Positions 15,214 through 23,952 of a stretch of 33,061 nt of DNA are shown in pieces (positions within the stretch are counted from its first letter, which is position 1; every line of letters begins with the position of its first letter). The stretch spans positions 1-33,061 of the forward strand of contig CAYVQZ010000058.1 in assembly GCA_964453435.1 (NCBI GenBank). Direction: 5' to 3'. Source of the stretch: CAYVQZ01 sp964453435 (GTDB taxonomy: Bacteria; Abyssobacteria; SURF-5). The notes below the pieces were generated by a model. The model saw only the letters and a list, made by a program, of their open reading frames with translations, did not search any database and was not told the origin of the DNA. A program made the translations under genes and the position numbers.

Positions 15214-15751
15214 CTGATGGGTGCGTTGTCGGAATAACTTTCCGGGCGCTTTTGGTTGTCATTCTGAATAAGAGCGAAGAATCTCGCGATCGATTGCAGG
15301 AGTCGATAAAATGTCTGATTGTCGCATGAAACTATGATTGGCGAACGAGCCGGGCGAAGTCTCTTAAAAGTCTTGCAAAAGAACTTCCCGCCTAGGCCTG
15401 CATGGGAAAAGCTTGTCGAGAGGATTTCTCCGGTCAGGTCCGGCCGAGGTGTCATATCGTTCAATTTGCAATACCATCTTGAGCGCTTTCCAAGCTAACC
15501 ACCATTTACTCGCCGAGTTCGCATCAAAATTAAGGGATGTGAATCTATCTCATGATTGCCCATTTAACCGAAATGGTAGCGTGATGGAGCTGTGGCTGCT
15601 TTCGGACCGCCTGTCTTATTGTGTTCCGAATTTGACGGGATAGAATAGCGGGCTATTTCCGAAGCGAGCTGAGAGGCGGGTTCCGATTGACATAGTCACT
15701 CTCGGTCGAGCTTTGCCTCAGGAACTCATATGTTCTTGTAGCCCCTATGAT

Positions 15752-15780
15752 TTGACAAGGGGTCGCATTTTATGGAAAAT
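15752..15780 (+). promoter_or_regulatory. Possible sigma-70 promoter of the ankyrin gene
   Basis: An exact TTGACA (15752-15757), a 17-bp spacer and GAAAAT (15775-15780, 4 of 6) lie about 118 bp upstream of the chosen ankyrin start. Confidence 0.4.
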
Positions 15781-15897
15781 AGTTGTGTATAGATAATGCC
15801 TTTTTTTTCTGTGACGGTAACGCCCGATTCCGGTGTGCCGTCGTGGAGTCGAATAGTTTGCCCTTACCGGAAGGAACTTACGATTAAGGTAAGAATG

Positions 15898-16332
15898 CTG
15901 TCTCGCCTCGGTGAACGCCGAAAGACCAAGTTGCTGGAAGCGGCCAGCAGGGGAGACCTTGAAACAGTGGACAGACTGCTGGCCAAAGGCTTGAGTGTAA
16001 ATACCCGCGACAAGCACGGCATGACTCCTCTCATGTATGCGGCGGCTGCGGGAAGCTATGGTGTCGTTCGATACTTGCTGAAACGAGGAGCCGACGCAAA
16101 CGCCAGAAACAGCAACGGTTCCACCGCCTTGATGCTTGCGGCTCTGGATGGTCATACCATAACCATCAGGGTGCTCCTGCCATACGCAGACATTAATATG
16201 AGAGACGTGGACGGCCGCACAGCGGTAATGTATGCCGCGTCACACGGAAATTTAACTACGGTGGAGCTTCTCATCGCTCACGGCGCCGAAGTGACGGGAA
16301 GCGGCAGTGAAAGGCCCGGGGCTTCCAAGTGA
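15898..16332 (+). CDS. Ankyrin repeat protein
   Basis: This 144-residue protein is built almost entirely of about four ankyrin repeats. The consensus elements are DLETVDRLLAKGLSVNTRD, HGMTPLMYAAAAGSYGVVRY, NGSTALMLAALDGHTITIR and DGRTAVMYAASHGNLTTVE. It has no signal peptide or enzymatic domain, so it is probably a cytoplasmic protein-binding scaffold or inhibitor; partners are unknown. I start at ATG 15898, preceded by AAGG and followed at once by the first repeat. An in-frame ATG at 15796 has no binding site and adds a non-repeat segment. It stands alone, with long gaps on both sides. Confidence 0.85.
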   Translation: MSRLGERRKTKLLEAASRGDLETVDRLLAKGLSVNTRDKHGMTPLMYAAAAGSYGVVRYLLKRGADANARNSNGSTALMLAALDGHTITIRVLLPYADINMRDVDGRTAVMYAASHGNLTTVELLIAHGAEVTGSGSERPGASK

Positions 16333-16683
16333 AGGAAGTTCGCACCCTTAATACCGCACACGCTTTTTTTTTGAACTCTTCACAAGACATCTGCTCCCGC
16401 GGTAGCCGACACTTGTTTTTTTTGGACCTCTACCTCAGGCACGCGGGCCGATTTTGACCACCTCATACGTTTCAACATCTGCGCAAGCGCTTCAATCAAT
16501 AAATCCCTCGAATTTATAACCACATTATCAAAGGCCTTTGGCGTTTCCGGATATTCGGTATAGAATACATTTTGAGAAATGTTTGCAAGGATGTTCGTGC
16601 GGTCACTTGGTTCACAAGCAGGCGCTTCAGTCTTTTGCGTATTTACCGAAGCCCGCGGCAGCGTTAACACGGAGAAAGAAAAG
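16333..16683. other. Intergenic region upstream of the hydroxyacid dehydrogenase
   Basis: These 351 bp contain two T-runs (about 16364-16372 and 16413-16420) and a locally AT-rich centre. A minus-strand open frame covers 16380-16670, but its codon use is weak and no start has a ribosome binding site. No repeat copy is seen. The dehydrogenase promoter should lie here but is not obvious. Confidence 0.4.
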
Positions 16684-17652
16684 ATGAAGATATTCTGTTT
16701 TATGCCGGAGTCGGCGAGAAAGTGGATAGATGCGCGCTTGCCCGACGGTTGGACATGCGTGATTCCTTCGCCCGAACCCCGGGGTCACGAGGGGGAAGCG
16801 AGTGGAAATCGTGGACTGAGCGACTCTGACTTCATGTTGGTGGGGATGGAAAAGATCACGAAGGAAATGTTGGAACACTGTCACCAACTCAAGTTAATCC
16901 AGCGGTTTGGGGTTGGCTACGACAACGTCGACCTCGAGGCGGCCACCGCGCGCGGAATTCCCGTGGCGAACGTGGCCGGTGTCACAAGCGTTTCCGTCGC
17001 GGAATACACCATCTGCGCCATTCTTTCCCTTCTGCGGAACGTGCCTGAATACGACAGCCTGGTCAGACAGGGAAAATGGAAAGGCCATATTTCGAACGAC
17101 GAGAACTACGAACTCTGCGGGAAAACGGTCGGTATTGTAGGTATGGGAGCGATAGGGCAGGCGTTGGCCCGCCGACTCGGCGGCTTCGGAGTGAGAATGC
17201 TTTACAGCGACGTCACGATGCTTTCCCCCGAACTGGAGGCGGAACTCCATGTGAAAAGGGTCTCGCTCGAAGAATTGCTCGAGCAGTCCGACATTGTCAC
17301 GCTGCACGTTCCTCTCACCGATATGACGCGGCGTATGATAGGCGCGGCGGAGTTGGCAAAAATGAAGGCGACGGCTTACCTCATCCACGCCGCCCGCGGG
17401 GGTGTGGTTGACGAAGCGGCGCTCGTGGAAGCGCTGAACAGCGGGAGACTGGCGGGCGCGGCGCTCGATGTTTTTTGCGACGAACCAGTAAAAGCCGAAA
17501 ATCCGATCGTGAAGGCGAGGAATACCGTTCTTAGTCCTCATGTGGCGGGTCCCACATACGAGATGCACCGGCGGGTATTCGATTTCGCATTCGAGAATTT
17601 CAAAAGAGTCGCGTCGGGGCAGCGGCCCCTCTGTGTTGTGAACGATGTTTGA
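16684..17652 (+). CDS. D-2-hydroxyacid dehydrogenase (SerA-like, NAD)
   Basis: This 322-residue member of the D-isomer-specific 2-hydroxyacid dehydrogenase family interconverts a 2-oxo acid and a D-2-hydroxy acid. The Rossmann motif is GIVGMGAIGQALARR (150-164), and an acidic residue D176 after the second strand favours NAD. The catalytic triad is R238 (HAARGG), E267 (FCDEP) and H286 (LSPHVAGP). It lacks the ACT/ASB regulatory domains of full-length phosphoglycerate dehydrogenase, so SerA itself is less likely than a phosphoglycerate/glyoxylate/keto-acid-type enzyme. The start is ATG 16684 after GGAGAAAG. Close upstream functions are the aldolase and ureohydrolase, with the ankyrin gene between. 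Confidence 0.9.
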   Translation: MKIFCFMPESARKWIDARLPDGWTCVIPSPEPRGHEGEASGNRGLSDSDFMLVGMEKITKEMLEHCHQLKLIQRFGVGYDNVDLEAATARGIPVANVAGVTSVSVAEYTICAILSLLRNVPEYDSLVRQGKWKGHISNDENYELCGKTVGIVGMGAIGQALARRLGGFGVRMLYSDVTMLSPELEAELHVKRVSLEELLEQSDIVTLHVPLTDMTRRMIGAAELAKMKATAYLIHAARGGVVDEAALVEALNSGRLAGAALDVFCDEPVKAENPIVKARNTVLSPHVAGPTYEMHRRVFDFAFENFKRVASGQRPLCVVNDV

Positions 17653-17955
17653 TATGGCATCGGCCGGGCTTCCCAGCCGGCGCTTATTGATAAAGATAAG
17701 GTTCAAAAACGGAGCGAGAACCGGCAGACGAAACATATCGGCCGCCTTACATTACCACATTTGCTGGAACTCGGCCTTCTTGTCAACAGTCTTACCGATG
17801 GAAACAGCGCAAGTATCTCCGGGGTGAGGAATTTCCCCGACATCGTCTTTGGCCTGCAACAGTCCCTTGAACCTGTTCACACATCCCTCGGTCCCGAGGG
17901 ATAGTGCCCTAACTTGTCCAAAATCTGTCGGCTGCCAATTTCGTTGCTGAGGCCG
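17653..17955. other. Convergent intergenic region
   Basis: These 303 bp lie between the dehydrogenase and the baeRF7 gene. An imperfect GC-rich inverted repeat (about 17662-17681, GGCCGGGCT-TCCC-AGCCGG) could end the dehydrogenase transcript but lacks a T-run. Nothing else is seen. Confidence 0.4.
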
Positions 17956-19128
17956 TTAGTATCGGAAGACCGCTGCGGCAAGCGAATCGTCGGGCATGTT
18001 TTTCCGGCCAACAGGAAAGACCGCACCGTCTTTCAGCAGGGTGTGTATGGCAGCGGTATCGAGTAAATCTTCATCCCCCGGTTCGTGCTCCGGGTGGAAT
18101 TCGGCCGAATTCGACTGCGGATCGAAAACCCCCCATTGCTCCTCTCCGTTCGACACGAACAGCGATTCGATACGGCCGTGATAAGCTGCTATGACGATTT
18201 CCTTTAGATCAGATGAGGTCCTGCCCGTTCCTTTCAATTGTCCGTACTTGGCAGCGGCTTCTTCCCTCGCCTCCCCGAAATAGCTCTTCAAGATAAACCA
18301 GGCTTTTTCGCGAATTTCTTCGGGCGCCATGTCGTCGGGATTCCCAACGATGGCCTGTTCGACCAGATACGGATACGAGTTGGCTTCCCGATACATGAAG
18401 GGCACATATTCGAGCCCTGCAAGCAACAGGGGGGACTGTTCGTTTCGGAGGATTTCACGCAGTCCCTTGTCGACCTGGCGAAAATATTCGAGAATCTTGT
18501 CCTTGGTGTCATCTTTTCCGACCCCATGTCCGTGAAAAAGCGCCGGACGTTTCGAACCGGCGGTGGGAGATGCCGCCTGCGGAGCCGAGGCGCCGGTATG
18601 AAACTGGAGCTGTTTTTGGGGGTCGTCGAACTTCATCGCCTCGGCAAGAGTTTTCGGGACTTCTTTCGCAAGGTCGACCTCACTTATCTCGTAGCGGGTT
18701 GCCTGAAACAGCCGAATCGCCTTCTGGCTAATGGCAAGAACGTAAAATTGACCATCGCCTCCGAGGAGGGGAAGCAGGGGTTTCAAATGGAACCGTTTTC
18801 CGATATGGACCTGTTCCTCGAACGCTGTCGGAAGCAGGTATGCCTCGAAAAAATCCGATGCGCGAAACAGGGCGAGTCCTTCACTTTGATTCTCCCAGAA
18901 TGGGGTCTCATTCAAAAGTCTGAACTCCGGCTCCAGCAGTAATTTGATTTCATGGGGACGATAACCCTCCTTGGCCAAAGACTCTTCGGCTTGCTGGAGC
19001 AGATTCTTAAACCTGATACGGTCCTGCCTGATTTCCGATGTAACCCTGTGTGTCGGCATAAACAGGGAGAGGCAGGAGCCTTGAACGTCAAACAATTTTC
19101 TCAATTCATTTCGTGTGAAAAGCGGCAT
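17956..19128 (-). CDS. baeRF family 7 protein
   Basis: This 390-residue protein is of the bacterial archaeo-eukaryotic release factor-like group, best matching the family 7 layout. Diagnostic stretches are LSLFMPTHRVTSEIRQDRIR near the N-terminus, FHLKPLLPLLGGDGQFYVLAIS, KQLQFHTG, a His/Gly linker (ALFHGHGVGKDD), LLLAGLEYVPFMYREANSYP, and AYHGRIESLFVSNGEEQWGVFD. The fold resembles the eRF1 peptidyl-tRNA hydrolysis and L7Ae-like domains. Proposed roles are ribosome-associated stress or rescue, none proven for this family to my knowledge. The start at ATG 19128 is placed by AGAGG and leaves 57 bp to the DUF2267 gene upstream, so the two are probably one operon. Confidence 0.85.
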   Translation of the reverse strand: MPLFTRNELRKLFDVQGSCLSLFMPTHRVTSEIRQDRIRFKNLLQQAEESLAKEGYRPHEIKLLLEPEFRLLNETPFWENQSEGLALFRASDFFEAYLLPTAFEEQVHIGKRFHLKPLLPLLGGDGQFYVLAISQKAIRLFQATRYEISEVDLAKEVPKTLAEAMKFDDPQKQLQFHTGASAPQAASPTAGSKRPALFHGHGVGKDDTKDKILEYFRQVDKGLREILRNEQSPLLLAGLEYVPFMYREANSYPYLVEQAIVGNPDDMAPEEIREKAWFILKSYFGEAREEAAAKYGQLKGTGRTSSDLKEIVIAAYHGRIESLFVSNGEEQWGVFDPQSNSAEFHPEHEPGDEDLLDTAAIHTLLKDGAVFPVGRKNMPDDSLAAAVFRY

Positions 19129-19185
19129 ATTTTGACCTCTCTGCTTGAAAAGGCGTTCCCGATAAATGAGCACAACCGAAGATCC

Positions 19186-19623
19186 TTACCCCTGCCCGTC
19201 GGGCCACAACTCGTTCAGGTCGTCGGGCAGGATTTGTTTGATATCTTCCATCTCCCCTTTCGAAATTCGATTCGCGAGAACCGCGAAGACGGACCGGACA
19301 ACCCGCTCCGCGTCGACATCTTCGTTCGGAAACTGGTCGTTGACGCATGCAAGGAACTGGTCTTTATCCCTCAAGTCAGATGACGGTTTGCCCGAGGGTG
19401 ACCACCCCTCGTAGTAGAAGCCCCGAATAAGCATCGGTAATTGAGCTCCGAGCTGCACGGCTTCTTCCATAGTAAGACGGTCTCTGAGGGTCTGGAGCGT
19501 GGCGCGAAGAGCCAGATACGCCTTGCGCCTGTCGTCCCACCCCATGTCAGACATAATCTCTTTCAACCAGAGGTTTGTCTTTTGAGTCGTCCTTTCAAAA
19601 ACATCAAGGTTCGAAGCAGTCAT
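19186..19623 (-). CDS. DUF2267 domain protein
   Basis: This 145-residue helical protein matches DUF2267. It starts FERTTQKTNLWLKEIMSDMGWDDRRKAYLALRATLQTLRDRL (about residues 9-50), has GAQLPMLIRGFYYEGW, and ends with VFAVLANRISKGEMEDIKQILPDDLNELWP, where the domain usually stops. The family is common next to stress genes, but its biochemical role is unknown. A ribosome binding site is visible upstream (GGAGG about 7 bp before the ATG). The baeRF7 gene follows on the same strand. Confidence 0.9.
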   Translation of the reverse strand: MTASNLDVFERTTQKTNLWLKEIMSDMGWDDRRKAYLALRATLQTLRDRLTMEEAVQLGAQLPMLIRGFYYEGWSPSGKPSSDLRDKDQFLACVNDQFPNEDVDAERVVRSVFAVLANRISKGEMEDIKQILPDDLNELWPDGQG

Positions 19624-20119
19624 ACCGGATTCCTCCCTTCTTTCCTATTTTAAGGATTATTGAAGCTATCCGCTACTTTGTGAGAATTCCGGAGACATGG
19701 AAGAGCGCTCGGCGGGACCTTTCTCGGAAAAATCATTGTCCCCGGAATCGAAGCCGCGCCCTGCGCATGGGAGCAACCTGTCAGCTTTTCCGAATGAAAC
19801 CTTCTCGCCCGCAGGAGCAGGCCGGACCTCCTTGCAGGTGAGAATTCATCGCCGCACTTCGCCGGACGGATTCGCGGTCTTCCGGAACCACAACCAAATG
19901 GTCGTAGGGGCGCCACCACCAGCATTGCGGCCCAATACCGGCTGGCGCAAGATAACTTGCGTTAAAACAGCATAAAAGCCGCCTGAATTCATGAATTGAG
20001 AAATCACTGGCGCATCTTCTTCGCAATGACGGTATCGGCCTCCGTCTCGGTTCGATACCGAGAGCACCCCGCGCAAGACCCCTATGTCATCGGAAATCCG
20101 CGTTGGCGATTTCACCTCT
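19624..20119. other. Intergenic region without a supported gene
   Basis: These 496 bp lie between GAPDH (ends 20120) and DUF2267 (starts 19623), both on the minus strand. The open frames here give low-complexity or repeat-like peptides. The stretch around 19905-20035 (GTAGGGGCGCCACCACC; CTTCGCAATGACGG) resembles widespread intergenic repeat text rather than coding sequence. A promoter for DUF2267-baeRF7 must lie in 19624-19750 but I could not place it. Confidence 0.4.
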
Positions 20120-21127
20120 CTAGGCTGGAACACCTTCGCGTACGATTCGAACACCCTCCTTGACCATCTGGTTGGCGTAACCCCATTCGTTATCGTACCA
20201 GCTCATGATTTTGACAAGGTCGCCGTCGACGACCTGAGTCATGCTCACGTCGACAATGGAGGCGCGAGGGTCCTTGATCACATCGGATGAGACAATCGGG
20301 TCTTTTGTGACTCCCAAAATCCCATTGTACCGCTCGCTTTTTGCCTCTTCTGTGAAGATTTCGTTTATTTCTTCCACTGACGTTGTTCTTTCGGTGAGGA
20401 AAGCTATGTCGGCGATGGAGCCCACGGGAACCGGACACCGAACTGCAACCCCATCAAATTTTCCCCGATATTGTGGTAGCGCTTTCGAGGTTGCTTTTGC
20501 CGCACCTGTGGAGGTTGGAACCAGGTTGTCGGCTCCAGCTCGTCCTCTCCTCCATTTCTTGCTGGGGCCGTCGACGATTGCCTGCGTCGAGGTGTAAGCG
20601 TGTATCGTGGTCATGATGGCCTTTTTTACGCCGACTCTCCTCCCCATAATCTCGACAACCGGCGTGATGCAATTCGTGGTGCAACTCGCACAGGATACAA
20701 TCCGGGTTTGTCCCTCGGTCGTGTTGACGCCATGGACCACTGTAACGATGTCGTTCCCCTTCGCCGGAGCGGAGAGTACGACGTGTTTCGCGCCTGCCCG
20801 GATATGCTTTTCCAGGTCCTCTTTTCTGGTGAATACGCCTGTGCACTCGAATACGATGTCGATATCGAGGTCCGCCCACGGAAGCTGAGCCGGGTCTTTC
20901 TGGCCGAATACTTTAAATGTCTCGCCATCGACCATGAGCGCATTGTCTTCGCTTTTAATGTCGCGCTCATATCTCCCGTAAACAGAATCGTATTTCAGCA
21001 GGTAAGCGAGGTTATCCGGCGGCACAAGATCGTTAACAGCCACCAGCTCAAAGTCTGACGTCTCCAACAATATTTTAAAAGCGGCCCGTCCAATTCTACC
21101 CATCCCGTTAATTGCGGCTTTTGCCAT
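20120..21127 (-). CDS. gap: Glyceraldehyde-3-phosphate dehydrogenase, type I
   Basis: This 335-residue enzyme has the normal class I length. It oxidises glyceraldehyde 3-phosphate with NAD and phosphate in glycolysis, or runs in reverse. The NAD site INGMGRIGRAAF is at 6-17, and D33 favours NAD. The active-site motif SCASCTTNC has nucleophile C149, and H176 in TIHAYT is the base. The GADNLVPTSTGAAKA segment is the phosphate-binding region. The start follows GGAGGG with good spacing. No other glycolytic gene is adjacent, so it is probably monocistronic. Confidence 0.96.
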   Translation of the reverse strand: MAKAAINGMGRIGRAAFKILLETSDFELVAVNDLVPPDNLAYLLKYDSVYGRYERDIKSEDNALMVDGETFKVFGQKDPAQLPWADLDIDIVFECTGVFTRKEDLEKHIRAGAKHVVLSAPAKGNDIVTVVHGVNTTEGQTRIVSCASCTTNCITPVVEIMGRRVGVKKAIMTTIHAYTSTQAIVDGPSKKWRRGRAGADNLVPTSTGAAKATSKALPQYRGKFDGVAVRCPVPVGSIADIAFLTERTTSVEEINEIFTEEAKSERYNGILGVTKDPIVSSDVIKDPRASIVDVSMTQVVDGDLVKIMSWYDNEWGYANQMVKEGVRIVREGVPA

Positions 21128-21680
21128 TGTGTTTACCCTCCTTCGCGGTCTCTTTGTTTCCTTTCGGATACCCCAATCTTCCCGCCATGACGTTCCCTGG
21201 CCAAACGCCCTCCAATCCCGGCGCCGGTGAGAAGTTTTCGTTTCTTCTCACTCTATCTTGAACTCCATTTCGGGGCAATGGAACAAATCATGTATTTTGG
21301 CACGGGAACAAGGGTAAAACATCGTCGCCGCATCTGTCTCACGATTGTCCATTTTGCCGACAAGCCGGCGCAGGGGCCTTACCCAATTAGGAATCCACTG
21401 CTTTTCGGGAATTCGCAGGTTGGCGGACTGCCTCAGGAATGGGGCCATCGAACCGTGAAACACTTTCTGGCTCCCGGCAGCGGGTAGATTGGTGCGAATG
21501 CTTGAGGAATGCCGACCGCCAAATGCCATTTTGTCAATAGCGGAATCGCGCAGTGCGCGCCCGTGGGACAGAAAGTGCGTGACAGCGTGAAGACGGAGAA
21601 GCGCGGGAGAACGATAGAAATGTTCAAAGGACTATAGATTTTTTCTTCGTTGTTGCGAAAGCATGAAATCCGCTCCCCAA
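21128..21680. other. Intergenic region with a decayed repeat copy
   Basis: These 553 bp lie between GAPDH and the LapA-like gene. It holds the GAPDH leader (21128-21250) and a degenerate copy of the dispersed palindromic repeat at about 21373-21433. No reading frame has credible codon use. Confidence 0.5.
21373..21433 (+). repeat. Dispersed palindromic repeat, degenerate copy E
   Basis: TTACCCAATTAGGAATCC and TTGGCGGACTGCC occur in the same order as in the 30 kb copy (TACCCAATTACGGAATC ... TTGGCGGATTGCC), with the centre deleted. It has the same orientation as copy C. Confidence 0.5.
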
Positions 21681-21875
21681 TCATTTTCTCTTCAGGAGAA
21701 CCGGGAGGGTCCAGCCCGCAGCGAAGCCGATGACAAGTGACACGAAAATTATGATGGCTATACTCGTTCGCAGCGACCAGAACAGAAACTGGATTTCTAT
21801 GACTTCGTAATTCTGTACGGCAAAAATAACCACAAGCAAAAGCAGGATCACGACGACAACAAGCTTAAGGTTCAT
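21681..21875 (-). CDS. LapA-domain (DUF1049) membrane protein
   Basis: This 64-residue protein has two membrane helices: about 3-20 (VVVVILLLLVVIFAVQN) and 36-57 (SIAIIIFVSLVIGFAAGW), joined by YEVIEIQFLFWSL. This is the classic layout of LapA/YciS-type proteins, which in enterobacteria sit in the inner membrane with LapB and influence lipopolysaccharide synthesis. No lapB gene is adjacent, so a LapA role is by family only. The start is ATG 21875, six bases after AGGAGG. It is downstream of the PfkB-like kinase on the same strand, 184 bp away. Confidence 0.88.
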   Translation of the reverse strand: MNLKLVVVVILLLLVVIFAVQNYEVIEIQFLFWSLRTSIAIIIFVSLVIGFAAGWTLPVLLKRK

Positions 21876-22059
21876 TCTTGTCCTCCTGTCGGCCAATATC
21901 GAGGCTGGGAAAAGGAAATGGTCGGGCCTGCACGTCTGACACGCGCAAGACGCTTCGATATTGTGGGTTTGTTTTTATGGCCTGGCGAAAGCCTCCTGCG
22001 GCGCTTTCCCTGAAAATACGAGCATTTTGTAAGAACGAACGTGTCAACCGCGCAGCCAC

Positions 22060-22920
22060 CTATGTTTGCGCCGCTCTTTCCCGCATTCGCGAGAGAACCT
22101 GTTCGAGAGTTGGTATTCCTTCGGTACCCTCCCGCTCACAGACGAACGAGGCGGCGCAGCATGCAAACCTCGCCGCTTCAACAGGGTCACGACATTCGCG
22201 GTATTTGACCAGGAAGGCCGCCCCGAAAACATCGCCGGCGCCGGTCTCATCTGCTGCCCGCACTTCGTAGGCGGGAATATGAAGTCTCCGTCCTTCGACG
22301 AAAAGTTCGGCGCCCCTGCTGGCCTGTGTGACAATGACAATCGGGGTCAACCGGGAGATATCTTCCGCAAACTTGTATGGTTCATCGAGATCGAGCTCGC
22401 TGTAAACGACCATGTTCACGTTGGACACAACGCTTGCGGCGTCTTCCCATCTCTTCTTTCTCACCCTGCCGGACTCGTCCCACACTCGCAGCCAGCCCTG
22501 CGCTCCTATGCCGATCAGAGAATCGGAAAACCGCTTTGCGACGTCAGGCATCACCTCTCCCGCAATCGGACAGAGATACACAGTCGGCGCAAATGCCCAT
22601 TGCCCGGGAATATGGCGGGCATGGATCGGGTCGGCCACCGCGCTGACGTACTGTTCGCGAACGCCGTTGCGGTAAATATTGCGGAACATGGTTGTTGAAG
22701 CGGAGCCGATATTCTCAATGGAGATTCCCTCAAACGTATCGCGAAACGGAAAATCATCTGCATATGCCGTCACGACACCGACGCTGCAACCGAGTGCACG
22801 TGCGGTAAGAGACGAATACGAAGCGGGCGCCCCGAGAATCTTTCGACTATTTACAAGGTCACAGCAAATGTGGCCGACCGCCACGAAGTCGGGTGCGCTG
22901 ACATGGTTTCCGGTCGCCAT
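22060..22920 (-). CDS. PfkB/ribokinase-family carbohydrate kinase
   Basis: This 286-residue kinase has the second PfkB signature, DETGAGDVFGAAFL (224-237), with D230 as catalytic base. The N-terminal VAVGHICCDLV and GAPASYSSLTARALG match the substrate and lid region of the family. It should phosphorylate a sugar, nucleoside or related alcohol with ATP; the substrate is not clear. The first signature is weak and the protein is at the short end for ribokinases. No adjacent gene tells its pathway. The -10/-35 pair at 22978-23006 lies upstream; ribosome binding before ATG 22920 is weak. Confidence 0.85.
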   Translation of the reverse strand: MATGNHVSAPDFVAVGHICCDLVNSRKILGAPASYSSLTARALGCSVGVVTAYADDFPFRDTFEGISIENIGSASTTMFRNIYRNGVREQYVSAVADPIHARHIPGQWAFAPTVYLCPIAGEVMPDVAKRFSDSLIGIGAQGWLRVWDESGRVRKKRWEDAASVVSNVNMVVYSELDLDEPYKFAEDISRLTPIVIVTQASRGAELFVEGRRLHIPAYEVRAADETGAGDVFGAAFLVKYRECRDPVEAARFACCAASFVCEREGTEGIPTLEQVLSRMRERAAQT

Positions 22921-22977
22921 CTCTTATTCCCATGCCCCTGCGGGCGCTGCATGACGGCAAGGTAGTTTGTCCGTTTG

Positions 22978-23006
22978 AGTATAATGCATAGGGCAGATGG
23001 AAGCAA
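22978..23006 (-). promoter_or_regulatory. Sigma-70-like promoter of the PfkB kinase
   Basis: On the minus strand, TTGCTT (23001-23006), a 17-bp spacer and TATACT (22978-22983, 5 of 6) lie about 58 bp upstream of the ATG at 22920. Confidence 0.5.
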
Positions 23007-23210
23007 GGCGAGTATTCTCATGGAATAATCCGCTTGATTAGCGGACAAAAAGCAGGCGGACGGCCGGAAAGACCGCCAGGACAAACGTCAATTCCTATTG
23101 ATGTCCCGACGAGTTCATCACGCCGAACACATGGTCACTAAAATATTTCCACAGTGTCCGATATGCGGCCTTCAGCGACGCCTTTCGCGCATGACTCAAA
23201 AGGAGAGTGA

Positions 23211-23239
23211 TTGCCTGTGTTCGCTCATATGGTTATACT
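23211..23239 (+). promoter_or_regulatory. Sigma-70-like promoter of the YIP1 gene
   Basis: TTGCCT (23211-23216), a 17-bp spacer and TATACT (23234-23239) lie about 95 bp upstream of the ATG at 23335. The boxes are very like those of the divergent PfkB promoter. Confidence 0.5.
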
Positions 23240-23334
23240 GTGGATTAGTTCGGTCGCCGCAATGGAAGCGCAGCGGAAATGCGGGACGCTGTTTGTGTGG
23301 GCAATGTGGAACCCGAAACCGCAGGAGGGCTACA

Positions 23335-23877
23335 ATGGCTGGTCTGGGAGAGCGAATGATTCGAGCTGCGAAGTTGGATGTTCACGTGTTTGAAGAGGTG
23401 GAGGCCGACACCGGCGCGATGGGGCAGGCGATGACGGTTGTCATTCTGTCCAGTGTCGCGGCGGGGATTGGCGCCATTTCCCGCGCAGGTTTCACAGGGA
23501 TTATAACGGGAACGATTGCCGCTCTCATCGGTTGGTTTGTCTGGGCGTTTTTGACATACCTCATCGGAACAAAATTGCTTCCCATTCCGGAAACGAAGGC
23601 CGATATGGGGCAGTTGCTGCGGGCGATCGGATTCTCAGCCTCGCCGGGATTAATCCGGGTACTCGGCATTATACCCGGACTGATGGGAATAGTTTTTCTG
23701 GTGGCATCCATCTGGATGCTCGTGGCGATGGTCATCGCCGTCAGGCAGGCGCTGGACTATACGAGCACGCTCCGGGCGGTCGGAGTGGTTCTTATAGGCT
23801 GGATTATTCAAGCCATCATCCTCGGAGTAATCATCGGGCTGTTCGCCGCGTCGGGCGGGGGAGGCGGGACGGCCTAA
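23335..23877 (+). CDS. YIP1-family integral membrane protein
   Basis: This 180-residue protein has hydrophobic segments at about 32-49, 53-78, 106-136 and 146-171. The third region is long enough for two helices. The pattern (acidic N-terminal cytoplasmic helix, then KLLPIPETKADMGQLLRAIGFSASPGLIRVL between membrane segments) fits bacterial YIP1-domain proteins. Their role is not established. The C-terminus is a Gly-rich tail. The start is ATG 23335 behind GGAGG at 23323-23327; the long upstream in-frame extension is Cys/Arg-rich and unlike the family. It converges with the acyl ligase gene. Confidence 0.8.
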   Translation: MAGLGERMIRAAKLDVHVFEEVEADTGAMGQAMTVVILSSVAAGIGAISRAGFTGIITGTIAALIGWFVWAFLTYLIGTKLLPIPETKADMGQLLRAIGFSASPGLIRVLGIIPGLMGIVFLVASIWMLVAMVIAVRQALDYTSTLRAVGVVLIGWIIQAIILGVIIGLFAASGGGGGTA

Positions 23878-23952
23878 AGTGAAGCATGCAATTCTGTAAG
23901 GCGGGTCCTTGAATCTTTTTGATAATGAGCGACGCCCTGTTTATCGGGCCCT

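Larger units (their letters stand above)
15155..15897. other. Intergenic region with possible terminator and promoter
   Basis: These 743 bp lie between the ureohydrolase and the ankyrin gene. A hairpin follows the ureohydrolase at 15179-15213 and a promoter-like pair lies at 15752-15780. The middle (15220-15740) is lower in GC, has no reading frame with credible codon use, and shows no repeat copy that I can recognise. Confidence 0.5.
22921..23334. other. Divergent intergenic region with two promoters
   Basis: These 414 bp lie between the PfkB-like gene (minus) and the YIP1 gene (plus). It holds one readable sigma-70-like promoter for each. The middle shows an inverted CGCCTG/GGCGG-type run around 23050-23080 but no gene. 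Confidence 0.5.

Noticed and set aside
16380..16670. Minus-strand frame of 96 codons upstream of the hydroxyacid dehydrogenase
   Set aside because: Part of the peptide looks natural, but no start has a binding site, third positions are not GC-biased, and it overlaps the dehydrogenase leader. It could be a gene remnant.
19846..20154. Minus-strand frame overlapping the end of GAPDH
   Set aside because: The peptide matches repeat-type text (RHCEED-like), and the frame overlaps the GAPDH C-terminus.
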